64,000 bases of DNA from a virus, in the IMG/VR virus record IMGVR_UViG_3300037189_018651, positions 1-64,000 of that record. One strand, written 5' to 3'. The notes under the pieces were generated by a model, which worked only from the letters and a program-made list of their open reading frames with translations, was not told where the DNA came from and searched no databases. Within the stretch, counting starts at the first letter, position 1, and the number at the start of each line of letters is the position of its first letter. The position numbers were made by a program, and so were the translations under genes. Below, in pieces: positions 44,334 through 51,733 of this stretch.

Positions 44334-44884
44334 ACACTAAACCCGGATGTATAGTGATGTATTAATTTTTTAGCTACCGTGTGAGGATCTGCTTTAATAT
44401 CAGCTGTTTCAATAGAACGTAATGTCTCTATAAACCCGATATAGTTACGATGTACATCAGGATGGTAAACATGTTCATCTGCCGAAAGAACCGTATAATG
44501 TACATTAGATAGTTTATTAGTATCAAGTAACCCTCCTTCAGCATTTTGTATCTCGTCCATTAAGACATTATGATACTTCGTTGAAATATTATTCATTATT
44601 TTAATATGCTCGTGCGGTTTAAAGTCTTCCGGTACTTCAAGACTTGAAAGAGCAGGAGGAGTCCAATCAGGGCCTAGATGTTGATACTTTAACGCTTCCC
44701 ATGGATGTTCAGGTATACCTCTGAAACTCGACAGAAAGGACTGGATAGTTGTTAAATGATCAAAGAAGTTATTAGCAGTAAGTGCAGAATGTAAAGCACT
44801 TGTAAGTTCTGGGGAGTAGGTAAATACTTCCTCCCCAAATACTGTTGATAAATGAGGTACAAACGTCAGGTCATCGTTTAACAT
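44330..44884 (-). CDS. Hypothetical protein (184 aa)
   Basis: No recognised family. The protein is His- and Pro-rich and mainly helical (LTSALHSALTANNFFDHL, then HIKIMNNISTKYHNVLMDE). It ends four bases inside the convergent spike gene and starts 33 bases after the PhoH stop. It is therefore probably co-transcribed with phoH from its late-type promoter. No transmembrane segment or cysteine pair. Confidence 0.55.
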   Translation of the reverse strand: MLNDDLTFVPHLSTVFGEEVFTYSPELTSALHSALTANNFFDHLTTIQSFLSSFRGIPEHPWEALKYQHLGPDWTPPALSSLEVPEDFKPHEHIKIMNNISTKYHNVLMDEIQNAEGGLLDTNKLSNVHYTVLSADEHVYHPDVHRNYIGFIETLRSIETADIKADPHTVAKKLIHHYTSGFSV

Positions 44885-44917
44885 AGTACTACTACTTATG
44901 TTAAAAAATAACAGATG

Positions 44918-45712
44918 CTAGTGGTGTTTAATTACTACCTGAGGAAGCTCTTTAAACTTCTTAACAACAAACTTACATAGTTCAGATCTAACTACATCTA
45001 GTTCTGTTAATTCAATACAATGTATTCCCATTTCTTTTGCTTCTTCGCAATCAAATAAGTTATACACTTCTTTAAAGCCTGATCTACCTGTAGGTAAGTC
45101 AGACTGATCAGGATCCCCACAAATAATTGTTTTTGTAAATAAACCTAAACGTGTTAACACAGTTAATAGTTCTTTACGTGTTAAGTTTTGAGCTTCATCA
45201 CAGCAAACGAACTTAGCTGAGAAGTGCAACCCTCTAGCAAAATTAACCGGGCACATTGTTAATCTATTATCTTTTTCAAGTTTATCGATAATAGGTTTTG
45301 GTAAAAGCTCAGAGAACTTTTCGTTAAAAGGTGTCAAATAGACGTTAAACTTATCTACAAGATCTCCTGGTAAGAAACCAAGTTTTGAATCAGCAGATTC
45401 AACAGCTGAACGAACTAAAACAATATCTGATACCTTTCTAGTATTTAAAAGCTGTAATCCGAGATACATTGATAACAATGTCTTGGAAGAACCAGCCACA
45501 CCTTTTAAAAACAATACTTTACAGGATTTGTCTAAAAACAGGTTTATTATCTCTCTCTGTTTTTCCGTCCAGGGTAGTTCTCTTATAATGAGGTCGAAGT
45601 TTATCTTATCGCGTTGGAACACGTAAGGGGAGTGATCACCACCAGATACTGTTACCATCTGGGTAGACCCGTCTTGCTTATTCGTCTTTCGACGAGAGCT
45701 TTTTTTGCTCAT
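44918..45712 (-). CDS. phoH: PhoH-like ATPase
   Basis: A 264-residue PhoH-family P-loop ATPase, a common gene in marine phages whose exact role (phosphate stress or RNA metabolism) is unsettled. Walker A is GVAGSSKT (71-78, a GSSKT variant of the usual GTGKT). Walker B is FVCCDEAQN (Asp172-Glu173), followed by the sensor region IICGDPDQSD. The length equals that of bacterial PhoH core domains. About 45 basic, disordered residues precede the core. It has a late octamer 7 bases upstream, unusual if the role were early. Confidence 0.9.
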   Translation of the reverse strand: MSKKSSRRKTNKQDGSTQMVTVSGGDHSPYVFQRDKINFDLIIRELPWTEKQREIINLFLDKSCKVLFLKGVAGSSKTLLSMYLGLQLLNTRKVSDIVLVRSAVESADSKLGFLPGDLVDKFNVYLTPFNEKFSELLPKPIIDKLEKDNRLTMCPVNFARGLHFSAKFVCCDEAQNLTRKELLTVLTRLGLFTKTIICGDPDQSDLPTGRSGFKEVYNLFDCEEAKEMGIHCIELTELDVVRSELCKFVVKKFKELPQVVIKHH

Positions 45713-45719
45713 CTATTAA

Positions 45720-45727
45720 TATTTATT
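45720..45727 (-). promoter_or_regulatory. Late-type promoter octamer AATAAATA (minus strand)
   Basis: Seven bases before the phoH ATG, divergent from the element at 45784. Confidence 0.55.
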
Positions 45728-45783
45728 CAAAGTTAGAGTAACTTTTGGACTTGCACATCACAGCATTTTCCTTTATATTCGAC

Positions 45784-45791
45784 CTTAAATA
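45784..45791 (+). promoter_or_regulatory. Late-type promoter octamer CTTAAATA
   Basis: Ten bases before the ATG at 45802. It supports the internal start of that gene. Confidence 0.5.
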
Positions 45792-45801
45792 CTATACACA
45801 A

Positions 45802-47103
45802 ATGTCACAAAATCATTTTTTAACACAGACATACGAAAAAGTTATTGGTGACACCAATTACAAATCTCAATATCGTACCCTCAATGAAGCATATACCTCT
45901 ATACACGAAGAGGCTCAAGAAGGTATTCGTATAGATGTAACAAAACCAATACTAAATGTTGTACCCTGGACACCAGTACAGCAAAATCTGTACAATCTTA
46001 CAGCTAGTAAACAGATAGAAACAACAAGTGATTACCCAGAACTCGAAGAGGAAAAGTCAGGCGCAGGTCCGGGTGAATTAGCTGTTGCATCTGTTATTAC
46101 AGGTATAACAGATCCTAATCAGTGTTTGAAGCTTATTTCAGGACAGAACAAATCTTATGATGTTTCTTGGCCTACAAAAGAACATCCTGAATATACTTTC
46201 GAGGTTAAAATGATTGAAGAAGGGTCTGTACGTATTGCGAAACATGGCGCCAATTTTACAAAGAAATTTTTTAGTGAAGTTAAGCATGTTTTAAACGATA
46301 TTTTAGATGAATATGATCTATTAAGCGAGGAAGATAAGACCTATATCAACAACTATATTGTTTCTCATTTACCAGAAGTTAAAGAACCCGGTAAAAGAGC
46401 AGTTAAAGGACGTGCACAGTACGATAAACTAATGCTTAGAAGAACAAGCTGGTCTATTGAAAAATGGGTTAAAGGTATTTTATCTGACACAAAAGAGTTT
46501 CCTTTTTCACTTATTTACTCTGATAAAGAACCTGCACTTACTAGAGGCGGTATTAGAGTTTTAATGTCTGTTAAAACGTTCGGTACAATTATTAACAATA
46601 TAGAAGAAAATGAACAAGTAGAAGCAGGTGAAGAACCTAGTGATCATAAATCTCAAGAAGATAATCCTAGAGTCGCTGCTCTTAAAAAGACCTTTAAGAG
46701 CTATTACAGTGCACCAAATTCCGAAAAAGCTTCAGCTTTAGATCAAGAAATTGAAAAGACAGCTAAAATAGTTGACAAAAAACTTTCAAAAGCTAAAGTA
46801 CATATTACAGGTGAAGGAGAATCTAGTTGGAGAGAATTTTTTAAATCCGTTTCAAAACTAAACATACTTGATAAAGTAAATGATATTCAGGAAATGATTA
46901 AGAGTCCTGAAAGCATTAAGAGTTTATTTCCTTCTCATCTTACAGGTCTATTCGTTGTATCGCCAGCAGGTTATATTTACGTACCTCATAATGATTTAGA
47001 AAAATATATTACTATCGCAACTATATCACTCGGTGGACCGAAAATAGCTATTAAACATCCAAATGCAAACGTTCAAACAATACCTACTGGAAAAGAATAT
47101 TAA
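45802..47103 (+). CDS. Unknown protein, possible PD-(D/E)XK-like nuclease fold
   Basis: 433 residues from ATG 45802 (MSQNHFLTQTYEKV). A longer TTG-started frame at 45745 crosses the promoter-like octamer and was not used. Residues about 85-145 contain SGAGPGELAVASVITG, then SYDVSWPT and YTFEVKMIE. The order of a Glu in a helix, a D in a strand and E-x-K is reminiscent of restriction-endonuclease-like folds. The rest is charged and helical, with a C-terminal SHLTGLFVVSPAGYIYV. The nuclease idea is weak. Function unknown. Confidence 0.5.
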   Translation: MSQNHFLTQTYEKVIGDTNYKSQYRTLNEAYTSIHEEAQEGIRIDVTKPILNVVPWTPVQQNLYNLTASKQIETTSDYPELEEEKSGAGPGELAVASVITGITDPNQCLKLISGQNKSYDVSWPTKEHPEYTFEVKMIEEGSVRIAKHGANFTKKFFSEVKHVLNDILDEYDLLSEEDKTYINNYIVSHLPEVKEPGKRAVKGRAQYDKLMLRRTSWSIEKWVKGILSDTKEFPFSLIYSDKEPALTRGGIRVLMSVKTFGTIINNIEENEQVEAGEEPSDHKSQEDNPRVAALKKTFKSYYSAPNSEKASALDQEIEKTAKIVDKKLSKAKVHITGEGESSWREFFKSVSKLNILDKVNDIQEMIKSPESIKSLFPSHLTGLFVVSPAGYIYVPHNDLEKYITIATISLGGPKIAIKHPNANVQTIPTGKEY

Positions 47104-47254
47104 TGACCCAGTAAGACCAGGTATACTCAAGCGTAGAGTATCTGGTAAGGTTACTTGTTCAAAAGCTCGTTCTATTAAAGCAGGGCAAAAGAATAAAGGT
47201 AGTAATGTTGCAAAAGCCGCTCAACGCTTTATAAATTATCACTGCAACAAATAA
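47063..47254 (+). CDS. Small basic conserved phage protein
   Basis: A 63-residue protein overlapping the previous gene by 41 bases. MQTFKQYLLEKNINDPVRPG, then ILKRRV and a Lys-rich KGSNVAKAAQRFINYHC end give it the look of small basic proteins seen in large phages. It distantly parallels the protein at 52950 (short leader ending LLE-K, then a basic body). Possibly nucleic-acid binding. Function unknown. Confidence 0.55.
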   Translation: MQTFKQYLLEKNINDPVRPGILKRRVSGKVTCSKARSIKAGQKNKGSNVAKAAQRFINYHCNK

Positions 47255-47424
47255 TGTATGGTGTAAGAATAGCATCAGTATGGGTAGAGGATATCAAACA
47301 ATGGGTACCCTTGACACAAGTTATCTTTATTCAAAGATATACACAAGACGGTAAAGAGTGTCTTCAATTTAAGTTTGAAGACAAGATTTTAGAGAGCTAT
47401 ATAGAGTACAAAGAATTATATTAA
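47254..47424 (+). CDS. Small protein (56 aa)
   Basis: The frame starts inside the previous stop (TAATG overlap) and ends two bases before the next ATG, a tight operon fit. The protein looks like one small beta-sheet domain (MYGVRIASVWVEDIKQWVPL, QVIFIQRYTQDGKECLQFKF). Function unknown. Confidence 0.6.
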   Translation: MYGVRIASVWVEDIKQWVPLTQVIFIQRYTQDGKECLQFKFEDKILESYIEYKELY

Positions 47425-47425
47425 T

Positions 47426-48283
47426 ATGAAAATATTGTACTTCACAAAAGGTGATCATCTTGATTATCAAAACGATTGTCTTTTAATAGGGTTAAAAGAG
47501 TTGTACGGGGCTAATGTTGTAGATATACAAAAGCAACAACACAGCTATCTAAGCTACAGCGAGAACGTTGCTAAACAAATGTACGGTAAAGGTATGACCG
47601 TAACAAGAGTACTAGAGGATTTAGAAGTAGATAGAACGGATATAACAAATAAAATTAAAAACAAATACTTCGATTTAATAGTATACGGCTCTATTTGGAG
47701 ATGTAACGACTATATAGAAAATATTCTAGAGTATTATTCAAAAGATAAAATTATTTGTGTAGACGGTGAAGATGAAGTTAATATACACCCTGTATATGAT
47801 TTAGGAATTTGCTATTTTAAGAGAGAATTAATATACACAAAAGAACGACTACTACCGATTTCGTTTGGATTACCAACTAGTAAAGTAAACTTTAATAAGA
47901 AGAAAATAAAAGATACATCATACATAACACCGCTAGACAAAACAACATACATTTATAATAATGAAACAGATTATTATAAAGACTATAATGATGCTCGGTT
48001 CGGAGTTACATGTAAAAAAGCAGGCTGGGATTGTATGAGGCATTACGAAATTTTAGGTAATGGTTGTATACCGTTGTTTAAAAATATCGAACTATGTCCT
48101 ACTAACACAATGACTTCTTTTCCTAAAGAACTATGTATTAATGTAAATAAAGATATTCTAAACGAGAAATACGAAACAGTATATGAAAAATATATTGAAC
48201 GTTTTGAGAATCATTTCTTAAACAACAATACAACTTCTCAAACAGCTAAAAAGTTTATTTCCGATATATTGAATATTAAATAA
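47426..48283 (+). CDS. Glycosyltransferase-like protein
   Basis: A 285-residue protein with a GT-B-like layout. The N-terminal half has alternating strands and helices (MKILYFTKGDH, FDLIVYGSIWR). The C-terminal block CKKAGWDCMRHYEILGNGCI followed by PLFKNIELCP matches the sugar-nucleotide-binding 'K-x-G-x-D-x-x-R-x-x-E-i-l-a-x-G-x-i-P' region of DUF3880/exostosin-like glycosyltransferases. It could glycosylate a virion protein, DNA base or host sugar. It follows three small genes in one plus-strand operon. It is Lys/Asn/Ile-rich, more AT-rich than the neighbouring virion genes. Confidence 0.6.
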   Translation: MKILYFTKGDHLDYQNDCLLIGLKELYGANVVDIQKQQHSYLSYSENVAKQMYGKGMTVTRVLEDLEVDRTDITNKIKNKYFDLIVYGSIWRCNDYIENILEYYSKDKIICVDGEDEVNIHPVYDLGICYFKRELIYTKERLLPISFGLPTSKVNFNKKKIKDTSYITPLDKTTYIYNNETDYYKDYNDARFGVTCKKAGWDCMRHYEILGNGCIPLFKNIELCPTNTMTSFPKELCINVNKDILNEKYETVYEKYIERFENHFLNNNTTSQTAKKFISDILNIK

Positions 48284-48287
48284 TACT

Positions 48288-48485
48288 ATGACACCTTTTC
48301 AACTCATAGGTCATGTCACTATGGCTCTCTTTGCTCTAGGAATGCTTGGGTTCTTTTGGATGATCTTTAAAGGGGTTAAGAAAGTAAAAAAGAAAGGCAG
48401 AAAAGCTGGAAAGAGATTTAAGAAGTATACTCTATGGAAAAAAAAGTTTGAAGAGTTTAAGAAGAATTGGTTCTATGAAATTTGA
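48288..48485 (+). CDS. Small single-pass membrane protein
   Basis: A 65-residue protein with one hydrophobic helix (about 5-29, FQLIGHVTMALFALGMLGFF) followed by a strongly basic Lys-rich cytoplasmic-type tail. The topology suggests insertion with the basic tail inside. A lysis-accessory or membrane-exclusion role is possible. No family recognised. Confidence 0.55.
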   Translation: MTPFQLIGHVTMALFALGMLGFFWMIFKGVKKVKKKGRKAGKRFKKYTLWKKKFEEFKKNWFYEI

Positions 48486-48502
48486 TTAAGTAATAACACA
48501 CT

Positions 48503-48859
48503 ATGTCTTTTAAGGATTTTTATAAGAGCAACGAAGATTCAGTTAATAAAGTACAAGCAGCTTTAGATCTTGTCGGTGCGGTTCCAGAAGTAGGAGCTCC
48601 TGCTGATATCGCTAACACAGTTATTTCTACATTTCGAGCTGCTGCTGCAGATACTTCTGATGAAAGAAAGAAGCATATTATAAATGCCGGTATTAGTGCT
48701 ATTGCAATAATACCTTTTGCTTCATTAATTAATTTATTAAAATTACGTAAAGTAAAACCTGTTGCTAAAGCTGCAATTTCAGGAGCAAGAGAACTTAAAA
48801 CATTTGGTAAAGGTGTGCAGGCTGCAGGTAGGTTCAACAACGACGATACAACTGCTTAA
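48503..48859 (+). CDS. Small hydrophobic Gly/Ala-rich protein (118 aa)
   Basis: Residues about 18-75 read AALDLVGAVPEVGAPADIAN, then HIINAGISAIAIIPFASL. This pattern of 'PxxGxxxD...AGISAIAxxPF' resembles the membrane-active linker region of polymorphic toxins (pre-toxin-like). It also recalls the Gly/Ala segment in the tape-measure-like protein at the window start. A membrane-interacting role is plausible. Convergent with and overlapping the phosphoesterase gene by four bases. Confidence 0.5.
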   Translation: MSFKDFYKSNEDSVNKVQAALDLVGAVPEVGAPADIANTVISTFRAAAADTSDERKKHIINAGISAIAIIPFASLINLLKLRKVKPVAKAAISGARELKTFGKGVQAAGRFNNDDTTA

Positions 48860-49527
48860 ATCTCTTTCAAAGTAACCTTACCTTCCTTGTCAATTATTAG
48901 ATAGTGACAAGGTTCATCACAAAAAGAGCCTGAGTTGTGATACTCTTTTCCTGATTCTAGGCATACAAAGCTTTCGGCAAAATGGATATGTCCTCCAAAA
49001 ATGGCATCATAGTTTTTGTCTTTGATATAGTTTAGAGCCTTGTCTCTTATATTGGTTTTGATTTTTAAGAACCTTTTAGATGTTCTCTTTAACCATCTAC
49101 TGAATCTCTTTGATCTATCTATGCTCTGGAAAAAATAATAAATCTGTTCTGCTATATCTGTTATCCAAGGGTGTTTAAAGATAAAAGGATCGAACTGATG
49201 AAAATGAATAAACAGCATCTTCTTTCCATTTACTTCTAGTTCTAATCTTTCAACAAACTCCAGGCCTAGAATCTTGATAATGTTCTTTGACTTTATATCG
49301 TGATTACCGAGAATAAAAGTTACCCTTTTCTTCTTTGATATCTTTCTTAACAAACTCAGAATATTCCAGTGTCTTTTCTTATATCTATGAATATGCTTGT
49401 TATCGAATATATCTCCGTTAAGAATTAAATGATTATACTTCTCATTCTTAAGAACTTTAACTAACGATTTAACTTTAGAAATAGGGCTTCCGAGATGAAT
49501 GTCTGAAATGACTAGAATATTGGACAT
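48856..49527 (-). CDS. Calcineurin-like metallophosphoesterase, LpxH-like
   Basis: A 223-residue metallophosphoesterase with all metal-binding motifs: SDIHLG (Asp9, His11), NGDIFD (Asp39), LGNHD (Asn75, His76), IHFHQFD (His108/110) and GGHIHF (His180, His182). The spacing and length match UDP-2,3-diacylglucosamine hydrolases (LpxH, lipid A synthesis, about 240 residues), with a basic amphipathic region (about 128-165) of the kind LpxH uses at membranes. The substrate could instead be another phosphodiester. A late octamer lies 6 bases upstream. Confidence 0.82.
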   Translation of the reverse strand: MSNILVISDIHLGSPISKVKSLVKVLKNEKYNHLILNGDIFDNKHIHRYKKRHWNILSLLRKISKKKRVTFILGNHDIKSKNIIKILGLEFVERLELEVNGKKMLFIHFHQFDPFIFKHPWITDIAEQIYYFFQSIDRSKRFSRWLKRTSKRFLKIKTNIRDKALNYIKDKNYDAIFGGHIHFAESFVCLESGKEYHNSGSFCDEPCHYLIIDKEGKVTLKEI

Positions 49528-49533
49528 CTATAC

Positions 49534-49541
49534 TATTTATT
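49534..49541 (-). promoter_or_regulatory. Late-type promoter octamer AATAAATA (minus strand)
   Basis: Six bases before the phosphoesterase ATG. It abuts the divergent sigma70-like promoter at 49541-49568. Confidence 0.55.
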
Positions 49542-49568
49542 TGACTTACCTTTCTTTTGCTCTATAAT
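49541..49568 (+). promoter_or_regulatory. Strong sigma70-like promoter
   Basis: TTGACT (49541-49546), a 16-base spacer and a perfect TATAAT (49563-49568) end seven bases before the ATG at 49576. It should drive the three-gene operon ending in the APS kinase. Confidence 0.75.
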
Positions 49569-49575
49569 CAAGCTT

Positions 49576-50052
49576 ATGTTCAATCTATTCGGATCTAATA
49601 AAAACGAACAAGAAATTATTGATGATGCTCTAGGTACTAATCCATTTGGTTGGCAATATGTACCTATCGAGACAGCAGAGTACTTTAAAGGAGAGTCTGA
49701 GAAGTTCTATAAAGAGAATCGAGAACTAAAAGATGAAATTCTTGAATATAAAAAGGGCAATAAAAATTGGATGAATCTTTATCAAGAAGTAGTAGACAAA
49801 AACAATGAACTCTTAAAAGAAGTTATTAATTTGAGACATCTTAAAGAAGAGAATGTCAGGCTAATAGAAGAAATTGCAAAGTTAAAGAATCATATTGTTA
49901 ATAACACCGTAGAAAAAGAACCTAAACCTTATCATTCTTCATACCCTATTCATTGGGGAGGATGGACTAGGGAGGAAGAAGAATGGAAGTGCCCTTGTAA
50001 TATTTGTAAAAAGAATAACCTTGAATCTCGTAGAGAATGGGATAATTTGTAA
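49576..50052 (+). CDS. Coiled-coil protein with C-terminal CxC-x2-C motif
   Basis: A 158-residue protein. Residues about 40-118 form a long Glu/Lys/Asn coiled coil. The C-terminus has WKCPCNICKKNN, three cysteines that could bind zinc. It is the first gene after the sigma70-like promoter, so it is expected early, upstream of the 76-aa protein and APS kinase. Function unknown. Confidence 0.6.
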   Translation: MFNLFGSNKNEQEIIDDALGTNPFGWQYVPIETAEYFKGESEKFYKENRELKDEILEYKKGNKNWMNLYQEVVDKNNELLKEVINLRHLKEENVRLIEEIAKLKNHIVNNTVEKEPKPYHSSYPIHWGGWTREEEEWKCPCNICKKNNLESRREWDNL

Positions 50053-50055
50053 TAT

Positions 50056-50286
50056 ATGCCAAAAGCAACCATAACCTACGACCTACCAGAAGAACAAGAC
50101 GACTTTGACTTTGCCAACAATGGCGGAAAGTTCTATTCTGTTCTTTGGGAACTAGATCAATATCTTAGAAACAAAGTCAAGTATCCAGCAGAGGATGCTC
50201 ATGAAGAGTATACTAATGCTATGGAAGCAGCGAGACAAGAACTTTGGAACTTGTTAGAGTCTTACCATCTCGACTTAAATCGATGA
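50056..50286 (+). CDS. Small acidic phage protein (76 aa)
   Basis: MPKATITYDLPEEQDDFDFA followed by KFYSVLWELDQYLRNKVKY is a pattern seen in small proteins of many phages (tYdLPEE, then a helix with LR-x-x-x-K), of unknown function. It overlaps the APS kinase start by ATGA, so it is translationally coupled to it. Confidence 0.6.
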   Translation: MPKATITYDLPEEQDDFDFANNGGKFYSVLWELDQYLRNKVKYPAEDAHEEYTNAMEAARQELWNLLESYHLDLNR

Positions 50287-50843
50287 AACCTACTGTTGTT
50301 TGGATTACAGGTTTATCTGGAGCTGGCAAAACAACCGTTGCAAATGCTTTGTATAACAAGTGTATATTTCAATTCCGGACAGGTCTTATTGATGGTGATG
50401 CTTTGAGAGCTAGTTATGATATACCAAAAGGCTTTGATATGAAGAGTAGACAGAGAATGGTATCTGAAGCTATTTATTGTGCTAAAAATATGCTTACTTT
50501 TCAAAAGGCTAATCTTGTTATTGTAGCTATGATTTCCCCTCTCCGATCAATGCGAGATGAAGCTCGAGATATGCTAGAGAAATACGCTAGCGCTAGATTT
50601 ATTGAAGTGTATATGGATACACCTTTACGTACTTGCGAGTTAAGAGATCCTAAAGGTTTGTATAAAAAAGCACGTGCAGGGGAGATAAAAGACTTTACAG
50701 GTATCGATTCTCCTTACGAGCCACCAGAGTTTCCAGAAGTACGAATACATCCAAGATCTACACTTTTTGGTGAAATGACCGTTGAACGAGCCAGAGATAT
50801 TATCTATAATACCATACTTGATATATCCAAACCTATTTTATAA
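50283..50843 (+). CDS. cysC: Adenylylsulfate (APS) kinase
   Basis: A 186-residue kinase that phosphorylates APS to PAPS, the universal sulfate donor. I used ATG 50283 (MKPTVVWITGLSG), coupled to the upstream stop, rather than a TTG at 50244. Motifs: P-loop GLSGAGKT (10-17), the DGD substrate motif (37-39), the CysC lid and substrate motif KGLYKKAR (124-131), then FTGIDSPYEPP (138-148). Length matches free-standing bacterial CysC. No ATP sulfurylase is present, so the host must supply APS. A PAPS-type sulfotransferase at 35953 gives it a partner. Confidence 0.93.
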   Translation: MKPTVVWITGLSGAGKTTVANALYNKCIFQFRTGLIDGDALRASYDIPKGFDMKSRQRMVSEAIYCAKNMLTFQKANLVIVAMISPLRSMRDEARDMLEKYASARFIEVYMDTPLRTCELRDPKGLYKKARAGEIKDFTGIDSPYEPPEFPEVRIHPRSTLFGEMTVERARDIIYNTILDISKPIL

Positions 50844-50846
50844 ATA
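50839..50846 (+). promoter_or_regulatory. Late-type promoter octamer TATAAATA
   Basis: Perfect T4-late octamer, 5 bases before the spanin ATG. It overlaps the APS kinase stop and separates early metabolism from late lysis genes. Confidence 0.65.
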
Positions 50847-50851
50847 AAAAA

Positions 50852-51433
50852 ATGAAAAAGATTATACTAACAGCAGTGCTATTAATAGCAGGTTGTACAT
50901 TGTACACCGAAAAACAATCTCAAGCAGTTAGCCAGAATGTTTATGCTACTAATGATTCTCTTGCAAAAGCAAGAGTTGATTTAGCGTTCTTCTATTCAAA
51001 CGAAACTACAAAGTTTATTAAGCCTCCTAAACAACCTATTAAAATTAGTGCAATCTACGAAGCAGGTCAAGTCGTTAAGAATTCAAAAAACACTGACAAG
51101 ACAAGAGTAGTTATTGTACCCGATGTTTATAAAAACGACAAGGTAGTTGTAGTAGGTTCTACCGAATATCAAACACTTCTAAAAGATAGAGAGATTAAAA
51201 AGCAGCTGGAGACAGATAATAAAAATATGGCTAATCAGTTGATTGTAAATCAAAACGAATTAGTTAAGCAAAAAGAAATGAGTGATAAGATGGTAGCAGA
51301 TCTCAATCATCTGCAGTCAGAAATTTATAAGAAAGACGCTGCTATCTGGAAGCGTAATGTAATTATCCTTGCTCTATCTGCTCTTATCGGTGGTTATATC
51401 TGGTTGAGAGCCAGTAGGTTCCTGCTTTTATAG
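50852..51433 (+). CDS. Unimolecular spanin (u-spanin) candidate
   Basis: A 193-residue protein with a lipoprotein signal at the N-terminus (MKKIILTAVLLIAGC, lipobox LIAGC with Cys15), a periplasmic middle with a coiled coil (about 120-165), and a C-terminal hydrophobic helix (about 169-193). Outer-membrane lipid anchor plus inner-membrane helix in one chain is the defining layout of u-spanins (as in phage T1 gp11), which fuse inner and outer membranes at the end of lysis. It leads a cassette of small membrane proteins and an endolysin, supporting the call and a Gram-negative host. Confidence 0.8.
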   Translation: MKKIILTAVLLIAGCTLYTEKQSQAVSQNVYATNDSLAKARVDLAFFYSNETTKFIKPPKQPIKISAIYEAGQVVKNSKNTDKTRVVIVPDVYKNDKVVVVGSTEYQTLLKDREIKKQLETDNKNMANQLIVNQNELVKQKEMSDKMVADLNHLQSEIYKKDAAIWKRNVIILALSALIGGYIWLRASRFLLL

Positions 51434-51453
51434 TGGTTTCTGTTTAATTTATC

Positions 51454-51461
51454 CATAAATA
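51454..51461 (+). promoter_or_regulatory. Late-type promoter octamer CATAAATA
   Basis: Five bases before the ATG of the 42-aa membrane protein. Confidence 0.55.
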
Positions 51462-51466
51462 ATAAT

Positions 51467-51595
51467 ATGGATAAATTAAAACAAATAATTTCATCTGCTT
51501 TCAATACTACGTTTTCGTGGATTGAAACCCATCCTAAAGCCGCATTAGTTATTCTTATTTTCGTGCTCGGCTTTATTGCTGGTCTTTTATTCTAA
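51467..51595 (+). CDS. Small single-pass membrane protein (42 aa)
   Basis: The frame from ATG 51467 encodes a short amphipathic N-terminus and a hydrophobic helix (KAALVILIFVLGFIAGLLF) running to the C-terminus. It has its own late octamer and lies between spanin and holin candidates, so it may be a holin, pinholin or antiholin-like lysis regulator. Size alone does not decide. Confidence 0.6.
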   Translation: MDKLKQIISSAFNTTFSWIETHPKAALVILIFVLGFIAGLLF

Positions 51596-51612
51596 TCTTT
51601 AAGTTTAAGATT

Positions 51613-51723
51613 ATGACGGACGAATACCGACCACACTCTTCCTATCCTCCTATCTGGATCTGTATCTATAGCTTATTATTCGGCTATGGTATGGCTCATG
51701 TTATGTATTATTATTTGAGATAA
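51613..51723 (+). CDS. Small single-pass membrane protein (36 aa)
   Basis: The frame from ATG 51613 encodes MTDEYRPHSSYPP followed by one hydrophobic, Tyr-rich helix (IWICIYSLLFGYGMAHVMYY). Position inside the lysis cassette suggests a lysis accessory. The octamer for the next gene overlaps its stop. Confidence 0.5.
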   Translation: MTDEYRPHSSYPPIWICIYSLLFGYGMAHVMYYYLR

Positions 51724-51726
51724 ATA
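51719..51726 (+). promoter_or_regulatory. Late-type promoter octamer GATAAATA
   Basis: Seven bases before the ATG at 51734. Confidence 0.55.
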
Positions 51727-51733
51727 ATTTTAA

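Noticed and set aside
45745-45801. TTG-started extension of the gene at 45802
   Set aside because: It runs through CTTAAATA, and the ATG at 45802 has the standard 10-base spacing.
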